A stretch of DNA of 64,000 nucleotides from Flagellimonas abyssi. GTDB lineage: Bacteria > Bacteroidota > Bacteroidia > Flavobacteriales > Flavobacteriaceae. The translations under genes and the position numbers were made by a program. The notes beneath the pieces are model-generated. The model was not told where the DNA came from and did no database searches. It worked only from the letters and a program-made list of their open reading frames with translations. Positions 1 to 9,040 of the stretch are shown here, piece after piece (positions within the stretch are counted from its first letter, which is position 1; each line of letters starts with the position of its first letter). Location of the stretch: assembly GCF_019457905.1 (NCBI RefSeq), contig NZ_JAHZSV010000010.1:1-64000 (forward strand), in the 5' to 3' direction.

Positions 1-176
1 TACGACCACTTCAGCTGGGTCTGGTGCTCCGGCTTAGCTGGGTCGAAGAACGGGCCAGCCTCAACGACGGCAACCTTTAGACCGGACTCCGACAGTACCT
101 TCGCCGACATGCCGCCCCCGGCCCCAGAGCCCACGATGATCGCATCGTACACCGTAGAATTCTCTATTATCTGCAT
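1..176 (-). CDS. GMC family oxidoreductase, N-terminal fragment (cut by window edge)
   Basis: Reading the minus strand from the ATG at 176-174 gives 58 residues that run off the left edge. The fragment begins [20 protein letters not shown] and continues into GGMSAKVL, a GxGxxG FAD/NAD-binding dinucleotide fold, followed about 20 residues later by VAVVEAGP, the second strand with its acidic end that contacts the cofactor ribose. This pattern, with the acidic residue in an EAGP context, is typical of glucose-methanol-choline oxidoreductases. Such flavoenzymes oxidise sugar or alcohol hydroxyls. The substrate cannot be told from this piece. Base use differs from the neighbours: 106 of the first 180 bases are G or C (59%), with many GTG, CTG, GCC and TCG codons. 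It lies downstream of the susD terminator, so it probably has its own promoter in 177-300. Other FAD-dependent families with the same N-terminal fold remain possible. Confidence 0.72.
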   Translation of the reverse strand, partial: MQIIENSTVYDAIIVGSGAGGGMSAKVLSESGLKVAVVEAGPFFDPAKPEHQTQLKWS

Positions 177-304
177 CTGTTAGTTTGGTTTAATTATAAA
201 TGAGTAAAATATGAATCAATCTAAAGGGAATCACTATCAACGCTTGCACAAAACGTATGTTCCATGCTCTTGATTCCTATGAGTATCTTATATATTAAAA
301 TTAA

Positions 305-335
305 GGCCCATCATTTCCTTTATGGATGATGGGCC
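305..335 (-). terminator. Rho-independent terminator after susD
   Basis: A perfect 10-bp inverted repeat, GGCCCATCAT (305-314) and ATGATGGGCC (326-335), encloses an 11-nt loop. Read in the minus direction the stem is followed by TTAATTTTAATATA, a U-rich tail. It sits 21 nt beyond the susD stop codon, so it should end the sigma-regulated susCD transcript before the GMC gene. Confidence 0.82.
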
Positions 336-355
336 TCATAATTTAATACTGTGTA

Positions 356-1930
356 TTAATAACCGTTGTTATCAGTACCCAAACTTGGGTTACGCTGAAG
401 TTCCGGCCCTGGCAAAGGCAATAACATATGCTTTTCTTCAATCTGCTTACCTCTTTCTGTGGTATGCCCAACTGCATTCACAAAGGATATGGAACCAGGT
501 GTATCCGCTACTGGGAACTGACCTGTACGAACAATATCGAACCAAGTTTTAAATTCAAAAACTAATTCCCTGTGTCTTTCTTTCCAAACTTCCTGTACAA
601 AGGCCTCTGTTCCCAAACCGGATAAATCCGCTTCAACTGTGGCAATGTCGGATTCCCAGTAAGCTCTGGCACGCACTTGGGCCAAATAGTTAATGGCATC
701 CGGGGTGACTCCGCTAGATCTTGCAATGGCTTCGGCCGCAATCAACAATACATCGGCATAACCGTATACTGCAAAATCTTTTCCTGAGTTTGCTGTTTCA
801 AAAATAGCGGTATCATCATGCCAGACGTATGGTGCTGTTGCAAAGGTCTGTCCTGAATCTTGAAAGGTGGAATGAAAATATTGCTTTTCCTGAATTCTTA
901 AATCAGTTGCCGGATCATATAAATCCATAAATCCGTCTGAAGGTAGGTACCCTCCGTTAGTAATATCATAAAGTACTTCTGAAGCAAGTGCTACAGGGTA
1001 AGAATACCTTGGATAAACGGAAGTCCCTATCTCTGGGTCATATTCTTTGATGTAAATATGCTCTACGGCAGATGCATCTGACTTTCTTATCTTATTATAA
1101 GCGGAGTTTTCCAAATCCACAACTCCCGGTGACAGTTCATCGTGCTGCACCAAATCATAGGAACCGTATGTTCCGTTGATAATATCCTGTGCCAAGCTGG
1201 CTGCATCACTGTATCGGTCCGCATTCAATGGGTTTCCGCTCATGGTCAGGTAAACATCGGCCAATAGGGTCGCAACCGCTCCTGCAGTTACGCGCTTACC
1301 GTTGTCCACCATGCTTACTGTTGGCAAACCACCACTTAGAGCATCGGTCAAATCTTGTTCTATCAGCGTATAGATATCGGCCACAGGGCTTCTTTCCAAA
1401 TACAGATTTTCCAAAGATTCATAGGGTTCTGTGGTCAATGGTACGGGACCGAACCATCTTACTAAGAAATAGTATGCAAAGGCTCTAAAGAATTTGGCTT
1501 CGGCCAATAGTTGTGATCTTTCAGAATCGCTCAATCCTGGTGTTTCGGGAATATACTTGATAGCATTGTTTGCCCTGGAGATTCCCAAATAAAGTTCCCT
1601 CCATCTATCTTGAAGGTAACCCCCAATGTTATCCCCGTTAAGGGTAAGCTCTTGTGAATTGCTCACATGGAGTTCCTGACCTGCGTATTCGTTAACGAAA
1701 TACCCGGACATGTATCCTCCCAGCATCATTGGGGTTCCACTATACACTCCACCATCCGTCATGCTGGGAGCACCGGTCCTGTACAGTGAATTTACCGCAC
1801 TGTAGGCCTGGTCTGGTTCTGAGAAGAACTGATTGGAATCCAGTTCGCTCAAGGGTTTCTCCTCTAAAAAGTCAGAACAGGAACCCAATACAATTATTCC
1901 GATTAGAAAAACTATATATTTAATTTTCAT
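356..1930 (-). CDS. SusD/RagB-family outer-membrane nutrient-binding lipoprotein
   Basis: This 524-residue protein is the glycan- or nutrient-binding lid that works with the SusC-like porin encoded just upstream. The N-terminus is a lipoprotein signal with lipobox LGSC (Cys18), followed by SDFLEEKPLSELDSNQFF, the usual SusD opening. The middle is the TPR-like helical core, and the C-terminal segment ERHRELVFEFKTWFDIVRTG is the signature of the SusD C-terminal domain. Its length is normal for the family. The ATG at 1930 is followed directly by the signal peptide, so the start is secure. The gene lies 17 nt after the susC stop, clearly in one operon, and is followed by a strong terminator. No glycoside hydrolase is adjacent, so the ligand is unknown. 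Confidence 0.95.
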   Translation of the reverse strand: MKIKYIVFLIGIIVLGSCSDFLEEKPLSELDSNQFFSEPDQAYSAVNSLYRTGAPSMTDGGVYSGTPMMLGGYMSGYFVNEYAGQELHVSNSQELTLNGDNIGGYLQDRWRELYLGISRANNAIKYIPETPGLSDSERSQLLAEAKFFRAFAYYFLVRWFGPVPLTTEPYESLENLYLERSPVADIYTLIEQDLTDALSGGLPTVSMVDNGKRVTAGAVATLLADVYLTMSGNPLNADRYSDAASLAQDIINGTYGSYDLVQHDELSPGVVDLENSAYNKIRKSDASAVEHIYIKEYDPEIGTSVYPRYSYPVALASEVLYDITNGGYLPSDGFMDLYDPATDLRIQEKQYFHSTFQDSGQTFATAPYVWHDDTAIFETANSGKDFAVYGYADVLLIAAEAIARSSGVTPDAINYLAQVRARAYWESDIATVEADLSGLGTEAFVQEVWKERHRELVFEFKTWFDIVRTGQFPVADTPGSISFVNAVGHTTERGKQIEEKHMLLPLPGPELQRNPSLGTDNNGY

Positions 1931-1947
1931 GATATCTTTTTTATGTA

Positions 1948-4900
1948 TTAAAATTTCAGGCTACATCCAATGGTAAATGTTCTTGGCTTGGGATACTGGA
2001 AGAAGAAAATGTTCTGTCCCCATTGGTTCCCGCCCCATGAAGTAGCTTCTGGGTCGTACCCTTGAAAGTCTTTGGAATGAATCACGAAAGCATTTTCCAA
2101 ACTGGCATACACCCTAAGACGGTTCAAGCCCATGATATCCAAAAACTGCTGATTGAAGTTATAACCCAAAGAGAATAGGTTACCTCTGATGTAGGAACCA
2201 TCAACTACCCAATGGCTATCTACCTGACTGTTTTGCCCTGCATAGGCTTGGTTCCTGATTTCCTGAACCTGGGTATTCTGATTGCTCTCGGTCCAACCAT
2301 CATAAAGAATGGTTGCAAGTCCGTTGGCAATACCTGAACGGTCTTCGGTTGAGTGATAGAACTGCTGCATAATCTCTACACCTGCAACAAATTGAATATC
2401 GGCGGTGAAATCGAAGTTCTTATATCTGAAGGTGTTGATGAAACTTCCTGTAATATCCGGCAAACCTTTTCCAAGGATTTTCTTTTCTGCAGATCGTTTG
2501 GCCTCACCAGGAACAGCACCAACTTCGGCAGCCTCAGCGGCTTCGTCGGTTCCCCAAGTTCCCAAACGCTCGTAACCCCAGAAAGAACTCAACGACTCTC
2601 CTACTCTAAGAATAGTTTGACTTCCTGAAACCCAAAACGGTCCTGGTTCTATATCTTCATCATTCTCACCCAAGCTTTCAATTCTGTTCTTGTTGTAATT
2701 CATGTTAAAGGATGTCTCCCAACCAAAATCCGCTTTGCGGATAATTTCAGCGGTGACCATGGCCTCGATACCTTTGTTGGAAACCGAACCGATATTATCC
2801 CTTACCGATGTAAATCCTGTTGTATAAGGAACTGGTCTGTCCAATAAAAGATCTTTGGTCAACTTATCGTAGTAGTCAAACTCTACACGAAGTCTGTAGT
2901 CAAAGGCAGCAAGGTCTAAACCTATATCAAACTGGCTGGTTTTTTCCCATTCCAAACCTGGGTTGGATAAGCGATTTACGGAACTGGAGCTTACCCTGGT
3001 ACCGTTCAACAAAACTGTTCCTGAAGAAACTGTTGCCAATGAACTATAAGGTGCAATCTCCGTATTACCAGTGATACCGTAGCTTCCACGCAGCTTAAGT
3101 CTGTTGATAGCGGTTACATCCTGCATAAAAGCTTCTTCACTAATGTTCCAACCAGCTCCGATTGAAGGGAAGAAACCGTATTTATTGTCTTCACCAAATC
3201 TTGAAGAACCATCGACCCTTCCTGTCAACGTCAACAGGTATTTATCTTTAAATGTATACCCTGCACGTAAAAAGTAGGAGTTCAAAGCCCACTCGTTAGT
3301 TGTGGATTCCGGCGCACTTGGATTACTAGCGGAGCCAATGTTGTTGTAACGGAAAAAGTCGTCACTAAAGCCTCTGGCAAAAATGTTGGAAGACTCATAA
3401 GTTCGCTCTTGCCAGCTAATACCCAACATGGTATTGATTCTGTGGTCACCAAACTCCTTATTGTATGTTAGGTAGTTCTCTTGTTGCCAATAAGTGCTCT
3501 TCTCATTAAAAATACGGGCAAAACCATTTGGTGCTGAAATATTCACCAAGTCACGTGGGGAGTATTCCTTCTTGTTTCTGATATTTTTATCAAAACCAAA
3601 TTGTGTCCTAAACTCCAACCCTGGCATAATGGTGAAATTCGCGTAGAAGTTTCCGAAAAGCTGGTTTCTCTCCCAGAATCTTTCCTGGGTTTCCAATACG
3701 TGTACCGGATTGGACATGGACTCCAAGTTGTAGGCATCGCTGATCATTTGACTATTGCTCCATGTTCCATCAGGGAATTTTACCGGGAAGATTGGAGGCA
3801 TTTCAATCATGGTCCTTCTTGGGGTCTGGCCACCACCGCCTTCTTCGAACTCGGTGTCCTTGACGTCGTTTACAAGAAGGTTCACCCCCAATTTCAACCA
3901 ATCCTTTGGAGTAACATCATATGCAATTTTACCGCTTATCCTATCCAACTCGTTGTTCAGCATTATCCCCTCTATGTGGGAATAATTCAAGAACACCCCG
4001 ATAGATGATTTTTCACTTCCTTGCTGAATGGATAATTGGTGATTGTTAGAGTAAGCTGTTCTAGTGGCTTCATCTTGCCAATCAGTATCGTACAGTGGAT
4101 TACCTTGCGCATCGAACAAATTGGGGTCGTTTGTTGTAAATACCGGTGCTGGATCGTCTGGACGGTACTTTGGAGTGTTCTCCATACCTGTACGAACTAC
4201 TTCCAACCATTCTTCTGCGTTCAGCAAGTCCATCTTTTTGCGGATGCTTCCCACGCTCAAGAAACCATCGTAACCAATGGATATTTTTTCATCTTTTGAA
4301 CCTCTTTTGGTCGTAATCAAAACAACACCATTGGCACCCCTAGCACCATAGATAGCAGCAGATGATGCATCTTTCAGCACCTCCATACGCTCGATATCGT
4401 TAGGGTTGATGAACTGGATATCATCCATGACCACACCATCCACAACATATAATGGGTCTGTTGAGGAATTTATGGTTCCCACACCACGAATCACAATTCT
4501 TGGGGAACCTGTTGGCGAGCCCGAATTCAAGAATACGTTAACACCTGCTACCTTACCTCTCATTCCTTGCAAGGCGTTGCTTACCGGAGCTTTTAAAAGT
4601 GTTTCGCTGTCCACTGCCCCAACAGCTCCTGTTAGGTCAGATTTCTTTTGGGTACCGTAACCCACAACAACTACCTCATCGAGTGCGGCAACATTTTCTT
4701 TAAGGGTTACATCAATGGTTTGTTCTCCAGTAACCTCGATTTCCTGGGTCACAAAACCTATATAACTGAACATAAGCACATCACCTGCATCTGCCATAAT
4801 GCTGTAGTTTCCGTCAAAATCGGTTGTAGTTCCTTTGGAAGTACCTTGCACCAATATGGAGACACCTGGAATTGGAGTCCCGGCATTGTCCACGACCTTT

Positions 4901-5373
4901 CCGTTCACGGTAAACTGTACATTTGTTCTAATGAGCTCATTGATTCTGTCCGGGCTCAAGGCTGTGGGGACTTTATCAATATTGTGCTTGCTTAAGAGAC
5001 TTTCAATTTTATCCTTTATCTCTGGATTGTTCTTTGGAAAAAGAATAATCTGGTTCCTAACAAAACTGAAGGCTATATCGGACTCGGAGAAGAGTTCGTT
5101 CAATACGGCGTCCAATGTTTTGTTTTCAACTTTCAGCGATTTTTTGGAATAGACATCCACAATGCTGTTGTTGTAGAAAAAACTATAATCGCTCTTACGT
5201 TCGATTTCGTTCAATATCCGCTTCAATCTTACATTGTTTGCCTCCAACGAAATGCTTTGGGCATTTGCTTCCGAAGCAAATAATTTGGCCAAAGTAAGCG
5301 CCACTAAGATCAAATAGATTTTCATTATCCTGATAATTGGGACCTTTGGTAAAAAAAGTTCCTTTTTTTCCAT
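1948..5373 (-). CDS. SusC-like TonB-dependent transporter with STN signalling domain
   Basis: This 1141-residue protein is a TonB-dependent outer-membrane importer of the SusC/RagA group. In order it has a long N-terminus with a hydrophobic signal (residues about 17-38), an STN domain (about 40-112, starting SISLEANNVRLKRIL) that couples to an anti-sigma factor, a CarboxypepD_reg-like beta sandwich (about 155-230), the SusC hallmark DEVVVVGYGTQKKSDLTG, a plug domain (about 240-360, with YVVDGVVMDDIQFINPNDIE), and a 22-strand barrel ending in Phe. The STN domain agrees with the FecR and ECF sigma genes directly upstream: substrate binding would signal through FecR to release the sigma factor. 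Two starts are possible, the ATG at 5373 and the ATG at 5325 (MKIYLILVAL). The 16-residue extension LFLPKVP... is common in this family, so I kept the longer form. Confidence 0.95.
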   Translation of the reverse strand: MEKKELFLPKVPIIRIMKIYLILVALTLAKLFASEANAQSISLEANNVRLKRILNEIERKSDYSFFYNNSIVDVYSKKSLKVENKTLDAVLNELFSESDIAFSFVRNQIILFPKNNPEIKDKIESLLSKHNIDKVPTALSPDRINELIRTNVQFTVNGKVVDNAGTPIPGVSILVQGTSKGTTTDFDGNYSIMADAGDVLMFSYIGFVTQEIEVTGEQTIDVTLKENVAALDEVVVVGYGTQKKSDLTGAVGAVDSETLLKAPVSNALQGMRGKVAGVNVFLNSGSPTGSPRIVIRGVGTINSSTDPLYVVDGVVMDDIQFINPNDIERMEVLKDASSAAIYGARGANGVVLITTKRGSKDEKISIGYDGFLSVGSIRKKMDLLNAEEWLEVVRTGMENTPKYRPDDPAPVFTTNDPNLFDAQGNPLYDTDWQDEATRTAYSNNHQLSIQQGSEKSSIGVFLNYSHIEGIMLNNELDRISGKIAYDVTPKDWLKLGVNLLVNDVKDTEFEEGGGGQTPRRTMIEMPPIFPVKFPDGTWSNSQMISDAYNLESMSNPVHVLETQERFWERNQLFGNFYANFTIMPGLEFRTQFGFDKNIRNKKEYSPRDLVNISAPNGFARIFNEKSTYWQQENYLTYNKEFGDHRINTMLGISWQERTYESSNIFARGFSDDFFRYNNIGSASNPSAPESTTNEWALNSYFLRAGYTFKDKYLLTLTGRVDGSSRFGEDNKYGFFPSIGAGWNISEEAFMQDVTAINRLKLRGSYGITGNTEIAPYSSLATVSSGTVLLNGTRVSSSSVNRLSNPGLEWEKTSQFDIGLDLAAFDYRLRVEFDYYDKLTKDLLLDRPVPYTTGFTSVRDNIGSVSNKGIEAMVTAEIIRKADFGWETSFNMNYNKNRIESLGENDEDIEPGPFWVSGSQTILRVGESLSSFWGYERLGTWGTDEAAEAAEVGAVPGEAKRSAEKKILGKGLPDITGSFINTFRYKNFDFTADIQFVAGVEIMQQFYHSTEDRSGIANGLATILYDGWTESNQNTQVQEIRNQAYAGQNSQVDSHWVVDGSYIRGNLFSLGYNFNQQFLDIMGLNRLRVYASLENAFVIHSKDFQGYDPEATSWGGNQWGQNIFFFQYPKPRTFTIGCSLKF

Positions 5374-5380
5374 AATTTTG
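5373..5380 (+). promoter_or_regulatory. Candidate -7 box for an antisense RNA opposite the susC leader
   Basis: TAATTTTG on the plus strand matches the Bacteroidota -7 consensus TAnnTTTG exactly. A TTTG lies at 5345-5348, but the 24-nt spacer is longer than usual, so the -33 match is weak. The box would start a plus-strand transcript at about 5386, running towards the hairpin at 5429-5458. Confidence 0.35.
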
Positions 5381-5385
5381 ATGAG

Positions 5386-5464
5386 TTTACGATGTTTAAT
5401 TACATTTTTATGTGGTTAAATAGTTTCTGAGAGGAGGGTGCGGGAACACCTTCCTCTCTTTTTT
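5386..5464 (+). ncRNA. Candidate cis-antisense small RNA between fecR and susC
   Basis: If transcription starts from the TAATTTTG box at 5373-5380 and stops at the hairpin with T6 tail at 5429-5464, the product is an RNA of roughly 80 nt that is fully complementary to the 5' leader of the susC transcript. Antisense RNAs of this size and position, between an anti-sigma gene and the susC homologue of an ECF-regulated uptake locus, are known in Bacteroides (DonS type), where they repress the locus. The hairpin and the box are visible in the sequence; the RNA itself is inference. No open reading frame of note lies in it. Confidence 0.4.
5429..5464 (+). terminator. Terminator-like hairpin with T6 tail, plus-strand orientation
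   Basis: GAGAGGA (5429-5435) pairs with TCCTCTC (5452-5458), and GGGTG (5436-5440) pairs with CACCT (5447-5451) through one G-U pair, giving a 12-bp stem with loop CGGGAA. It is followed by six T on the plus strand (5459-5464). On the minus strand the G-U becomes an A-C mismatch and the following bases are AGAAACTATT, so it is a much poorer terminator for the fecR-susC operon. The orientation therefore points away from the annotated genes. In the minus-strand mRNA it could still act as an intercistronic stem-loop. Confidence 0.65.
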
Positions 5465-5468
5465 AAGG

Positions 5469-6413
5469 TCATTGCTTCATAAATAGTGTTATTTGGTTAT
5501 TGTGCATTTTATAGAGTATAGGTGACGACACCTCAAAAAGGTCCAGAATCTGTTCAATACCAAGATTGTCGAACTCCCCAGTATATTTATAGTCCATTAT
5601 CCCAGGGGATTCCACCGATATATCAACCTTGTATTTTCTTTTTAAATCGCTTATCACCTGTCTTATGGGCGTTTCATCATAAATAAGTTTGCCTTCTCGC
5701 CAAGCAGTGAATTTTGTGGTCTGTACGTTGTCAACAATAAGTTTATCGGCATCCTTGACATAAGTAGCCCTTTGGGATGGGGCCAACACTACGGTCTTTT
5801 GATTTTGTTCTTCAACCACTTTTACCTTTCCAGATACCAACGTAGTTTCCACATTTTGGTCTTCCGGATAAGATTTCACATTGAAAACCGTTCCCAACAC
5901 CTGAATATTCATGCCATTTCCGGTAGCCACCTTAAAGGGTTTTTCTGGATTATGGGCCACATCAAAAAATGCCTCTCCTTGAAGACTGACATCTCTTGAT
6001 TCTTCCGAAAATTTTTCGGGGTAGGAAAATGTGGTATTCGCATTCAGTGTAACTTTTGTCCCATCTGACAAGGTTATGGTTTTGTTCTCACCTATAGAGG
6101 TAGAAGCCAAAATTGTCTGTGAGTATTTTTCTTCCAATTGTTCATTTGGAGAAACCAACGTATATGCCAGTGCAACCATTAGCAAAACGCAAGCTGCATA
6201 TCCTACATATTTATACCAATCGGCAAATTTTCTTTTGGTATCTAGTTTGTTTTTGCCTTCACCCTCTTTTAGCAGTTTGGCGACATGCCTTGCTTTCAGT
6301 ACATGGTAACGCTGTTGTTGCTTGGGGTTTTTGAGCAACCACTTCACAACCTCAGCCTTTTTCTCATCCGATAGCCGACCTTCTACCAGTGCATTTATAT
6401 CCTTGTTGTTCAT
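5469..6413 (-). CDS. FecR-family anti-sigma factor
   Basis: This 314-residue protein is an inner-membrane anti-sigma factor that holds the ECF sigma factor encoded upstream and receives the signal from the STN domain of the SusC protein. Residues 1 to about 68 form the cytoplasmic sigma-binding region (MNNKDINALVEGRLSDEKKA). A single membrane span follows (about 70-90, YVGYAACVLLMVALAYTLV). The periplasmic FecR domain covers about 105-205, with TITLSDGTKVTLNANTTFSY and the typical GEAFFDVAHN. The C-terminal DUF4974 domain (about 235-314, DETPIRQVISDLKRKYKVDI) resembles an STN fold. Length and domain order are standard. The gene is 70 nt downstream of the sigma gene and 95 nt upstream of susC, the latter gap containing the hairpin at 5429-5464. 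Confidence 0.95.
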   Translation of the reverse strand: MNNKDINALVEGRLSDEKKAEVVKWLLKNPKQQQRYHVLKARHVAKLLKEGEGKNKLDTKRKFADWYKYVGYAACVLLMVALAYTLVSPNEQLEEKYSQTILASTSIGENKTITLSDGTKVTLNANTTFSYPEKFSEESRDVSLQGEAFFDVAHNPEKPFKVATGNGMNIQVLGTVFNVKSYPEDQNVETTLVSGKVKVVEEQNQKTVVLAPSQRATYVKDADKLIVDNVQTTKFTAWREGKLIYDETPIRQVISDLKRKYKVDISVESPGIMDYKYTGEFDNLGIEQILDLFEVSSPILYKMHNNQITLFMKQ

Positions 6414-6483
6414 CTTAAATTAGGAACAGTATTCAATAGCATGACGTAAAAAACAGGGTCACCCCCTAGTCGGAAAGTAAATT

Positions 6484-7065
6484 TTATAAAAACAAAGAAG
6501 GTAGGTACTCGCTCAGGGCAACTCGGAGTTGTCTTAAGGCCCTGCTCATATGGTTTTCCACGGTTTTTGGAGAGATTTCCAGTTCCTCTGATATTTCTTT
6601 ATGGCACAATCCCTCCATCCTACTTTTTTTAAAAACTTTCTTACATTTTTCTGGGAGTTGCTCTATGGCCTTATCCACCAAAGATTGGAGTTCGTTTGCC
6701 AAAATCGAAGAAGCCATATCATCTGCCAACGCACCATGGTTCAACCAAAACTCTTGCTGTTCAACAGACATTTCTTTGGTGAGCTTATTTTTTTTGGCGC
6801 GAAGATAATCCAAACAGGCATTTCGGGTCATACTGTAAATGTAACCTGTAAAATTGGAGGTAATCTGTAATGTATCCCACTTTTCCCATAATTTGATAAA
6901 GACATCATGGATGATTTCTTCGGCATCTTCTTGAGAAGGGATATAACTGTTTACAATCACAACAAGTTTAGGCCTGTAGAACTCATATATTATACTAAAA
7001 TCATCCTCCACGGTATTCTCCGACAGGGGGTCGATTTTGAGGTTATGCAAATATTCTGGCTTCAT
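6484..7065 (-). CDS. ECF RNA polymerase sigma factor (Bacteroidota RpoE-like)
   Basis: The 193-residue product is a small sigma-70 family factor. Region 2 covers about residues 20-85 (FYRPKLVVIVNSYIPSQEDA followed by EEIIHDVFIKLWEKW). Region 4 covers about 125-180, with a helix-turn-helix in CHKEISEELEISPKTVENHM. It has no other domain, as expected for ECF factors that act with FecR. The frame extends five codons upstream to a TTG at 7080, but the ATG at 7065 gives the usual N-terminus MKPEYLHNLK, so I chose it. It should drive the downstream fecR-susC-susD genes once released from FecR. Confidence 0.93.
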   Translation of the reverse strand: MKPEYLHNLKIDPLSENTVEDDFSIIYEFYRPKLVVIVNSYIPSQEDAEEIIHDVFIKLWEKWDTLQITSNFTGYIYSMTRNACLDYLRAKKNKLTKEMSVEQQEFWLNHGALADDMASSILANELQSLVDKAIEQLPEKCKKVFKKSRMEGLCHKEISEELEISPKTVENHMSRALRQLRVALSEYLPSLFL

Positions 7066-7330
7066 TTTTTGTAAATGCAAACATTTTACACCTGCAATTT
7101 ACAAATTTCGGATTAACGACAAATTTTAATCTCTTTATTTACTTGCATAGCCCAAATTGAAGCAACAGTGTAGTTATAACATTTTCAGACGGGTTACAGC
7201 CCATCTTTTTATCTCATAAAAGTAATTCACCCAACAAAGTGAGTTTAGTTGACCAAGGTATTCTCATGTTCATGCCCAAAAAGGCCCAAAACTTGCTCCG
7301 CACTTTCCGTATGATCTTTATTTTTAACTC

Positions 7331-7849
7331 TTATGGAGTTAAGGTGTATGTAAAATCAATCCTTGTTTGCACAACTGTACCGGTCACCTCGGTCACATTG
7401 TATATTTCCGAGAATGTAAATGCCGTTAAATCTTCATTAAACTCCAAATTAGTGGTTTGCATGGAGCATGAAGATACCAAGCTAAGGTTTTGTGAAGTCA
7501 ATTCCCATGTACCTGTAGAAGGAACCACATAGTCACAATCTTCCCCATATTTTCCTATTTCATAGGCAAAAGTCCTATCGGAATCAAAAGTATAGGCAGC
7601 GTCCCTAGCACACTCTTCGTATTGTTCAAAAAGATTTGTTGATGCATTGTCCGTATCATCATCGGTCAAATCCACTTCCTTGGCAGCTTCAATGCCGGAA
7701 AGAATCCATTCCCCGACCAATATTTCTTCGGTTGTGGTTAGATCACCAGTAAAATCCGGGGCACATTCGGGCCCTTCATCCGAACTACATGACATAAGGA
7801 TTGCCGAAAAACTTATTAGGGAAAAAGCATTAAAAAACATTCGTTTCAT
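7331..7849 (-). CDS. Small lipoprotein with lipocalin-like fold
   Basis: This 172-residue protein starts with a lipoprotein signal, lipobox ILMSC (Cys21), followed by an acidic linker SSDEGPECAPDF. The body contains LVGEWILSGIEAAKEVDLTD, then CARDAAYTFDSDRTFAYEIG and STGTWELTSQNLSLVS. The order WxL, then FxxDxTF, then GTWxL is that of lipocalin-like domain proteins common in Flavobacteriaceae. Two cysteines in ECARD and CDYV might form a disulfide. The exact role is unknown. I used the ATG at 7849 rather than the TTG two codons upstream. It stands alone, upstream of and divergent from the lipoprotein at 8039. Confidence 0.7.
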   Translation of the reverse strand: MKRMFFNAFSLISFSAILMSCSSDEGPECAPDFTGDLTTTEEILVGEWILSGIEAAKEVDLTDDDTDNASTNLFEQYEECARDAAYTFDSDRTFAYEIGKYGEDCDYVVPSTGTWELTSQNLSLVSSCSMQTTNLEFNEDLTAFTFSEIYNVTEVTGTVVQTRIDFTYTLTP

Positions 7850-8038
7850 CTTCAATTAAATTTTATTGTTCGCTATTAGGATGGACAAGAACACAAATGG
7901 TTGTTTGTAGAAGTAAAAAAACATTCCAAACCCCTATAAAAATAAAGCATCTATTTTCTCGTTTTAAAACCTACAGCCCCAAGGAAAAAAGCTATGGCAC
8001 ACTTGTTGTAATCCATGCATTACCAAAATCTTACAATC

Positions 8039-9040
8039 ATGAAAAACTTCAACTTTATTCTGCTTTCCCTTGTTATGTTAAGTATGGCTTCCTGTGCCAG
8101 TTCTGGGTTTGTGAATTTGAACTACCCTCAAGAACCCGAACTTATTTTGCCACAAGAAATCGAAAGTGTAGCCGTCGTCAACCGTTCACTGACCAAAGAA
8201 GAGGACAAGAAAAACAGAACTTTGGAATCCATAGCCACGGGCGAAATAGCAGGATCGGACAAGCTAGCCTCAGATGAAGCCGTCAAAGGTATTTTTGATG
8301 GTCTACGGAACAGTAATCACTTAAAAGCTGTGATACCTCCAAAAGTTAGGATATACGGTACCGGCACCAGAAAAACTCCAGAGATATTGGGTTGGGACGA
8401 AGTAATCGAAATATGTGAATCGGCCAACGCGGACGTTCTACTCGTTCTGGAAAACTTTGATTCCAATTCTGATTTTGTAATTGCCAATGCGGTCAATCAA
8501 GTTACCTCTGTTTTGGAAACCGGACGTACCGATACACGGTTTCCTCGTCGAGCAAGGGTAAATGTAAGAAGCTTTTGGAGACTCTATGATCCACATTCCA
8601 AAACCATTATGGATCAGTACCAACAGACCTATTTTATGGATTTTGACCTGTTAAGTGGTGCTGCACCCTTATCAGCACTGCCCGAAACCGCCTATGCTGC
8701 CGGCATGGATTACACCAGCCGTTTCTTTACCAGCTATTACCGTGTAAGACGGGATATGTACAAAAAAGGAAAAGGTAGGGACAAAAACCTATTTGCCGCC
8801 GGCTGGAGAAGCAGCGAAGTGGCTAACTGGGACGAAGCCATTCGAATATGGACCGATGTTGCCAACAACAGAGGTAAATCCGCAGGAAGGGCCGCCCATA
8901 ACCTGGCCGTCGCCTTCGAGGTCAAAGGGGAAACGGACATGGCACTGGAGTGGGCACAACGCGGCTACCAAGAGTTCGGTGATAAAATGGCCCGCGACTA
9001 CGCCAAGGTGTTGCTCCGTCGCAAAAGCCTGGAGTATTAA
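8039..9040 (+). CDS. Lipoprotein of the DUF6340 type with C-terminal TPR-like helices
   Basis: The 333-residue product begins with a lipoprotein signal (lipobox SMASC, Cys19). The following region NLNYPQEPELILPQEIESVA, a rapid turn into a strand and then VVNRSL, resembles the start of DUF6340 proteins, a Bacteroidota family of unknown function. The C-terminal part (about 245-330) reads like a TPR pair: WRSSEVANWDEAIRIWTDVA, then RAAHNLAVAFEVKGETDMAL. The frame is open up to 8015, but the ATG at 8039 gives the signal peptide MKNFNFILLSLVML, so I use it. The family name is from memory of its pattern; the lipoprotein and repeat calls are visible in the sequence. It is monocistronic, convergent with the DUF1080 gene. 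Confidence 0.68.
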   Translation: MKNFNFILLSLVMLSMASCASSGFVNLNYPQEPELILPQEIESVAVVNRSLTKEEDKKNRTLESIATGEIAGSDKLASDEAVKGIFDGLRNSNHLKAVIPPKVRIYGTGTRKTPEILGWDEVIEICESANADVLLVLENFDSNSDFVIANAVNQVTSVLETGRTDTRFPRRARVNVRSFWRLYDPHSKTIMDQYQQTYFMDFDLLSGAAPLSALPETAYAAGMDYTSRFFTSYYRVRRDMYKKGKGRDKNLFAAGWRSSEVANWDEAIRIWTDVANNRGKSAGRAAHNLAVAFEVKGETDMALEWAQRGYQEFGDKMARDYAKVLLRRKSLEY

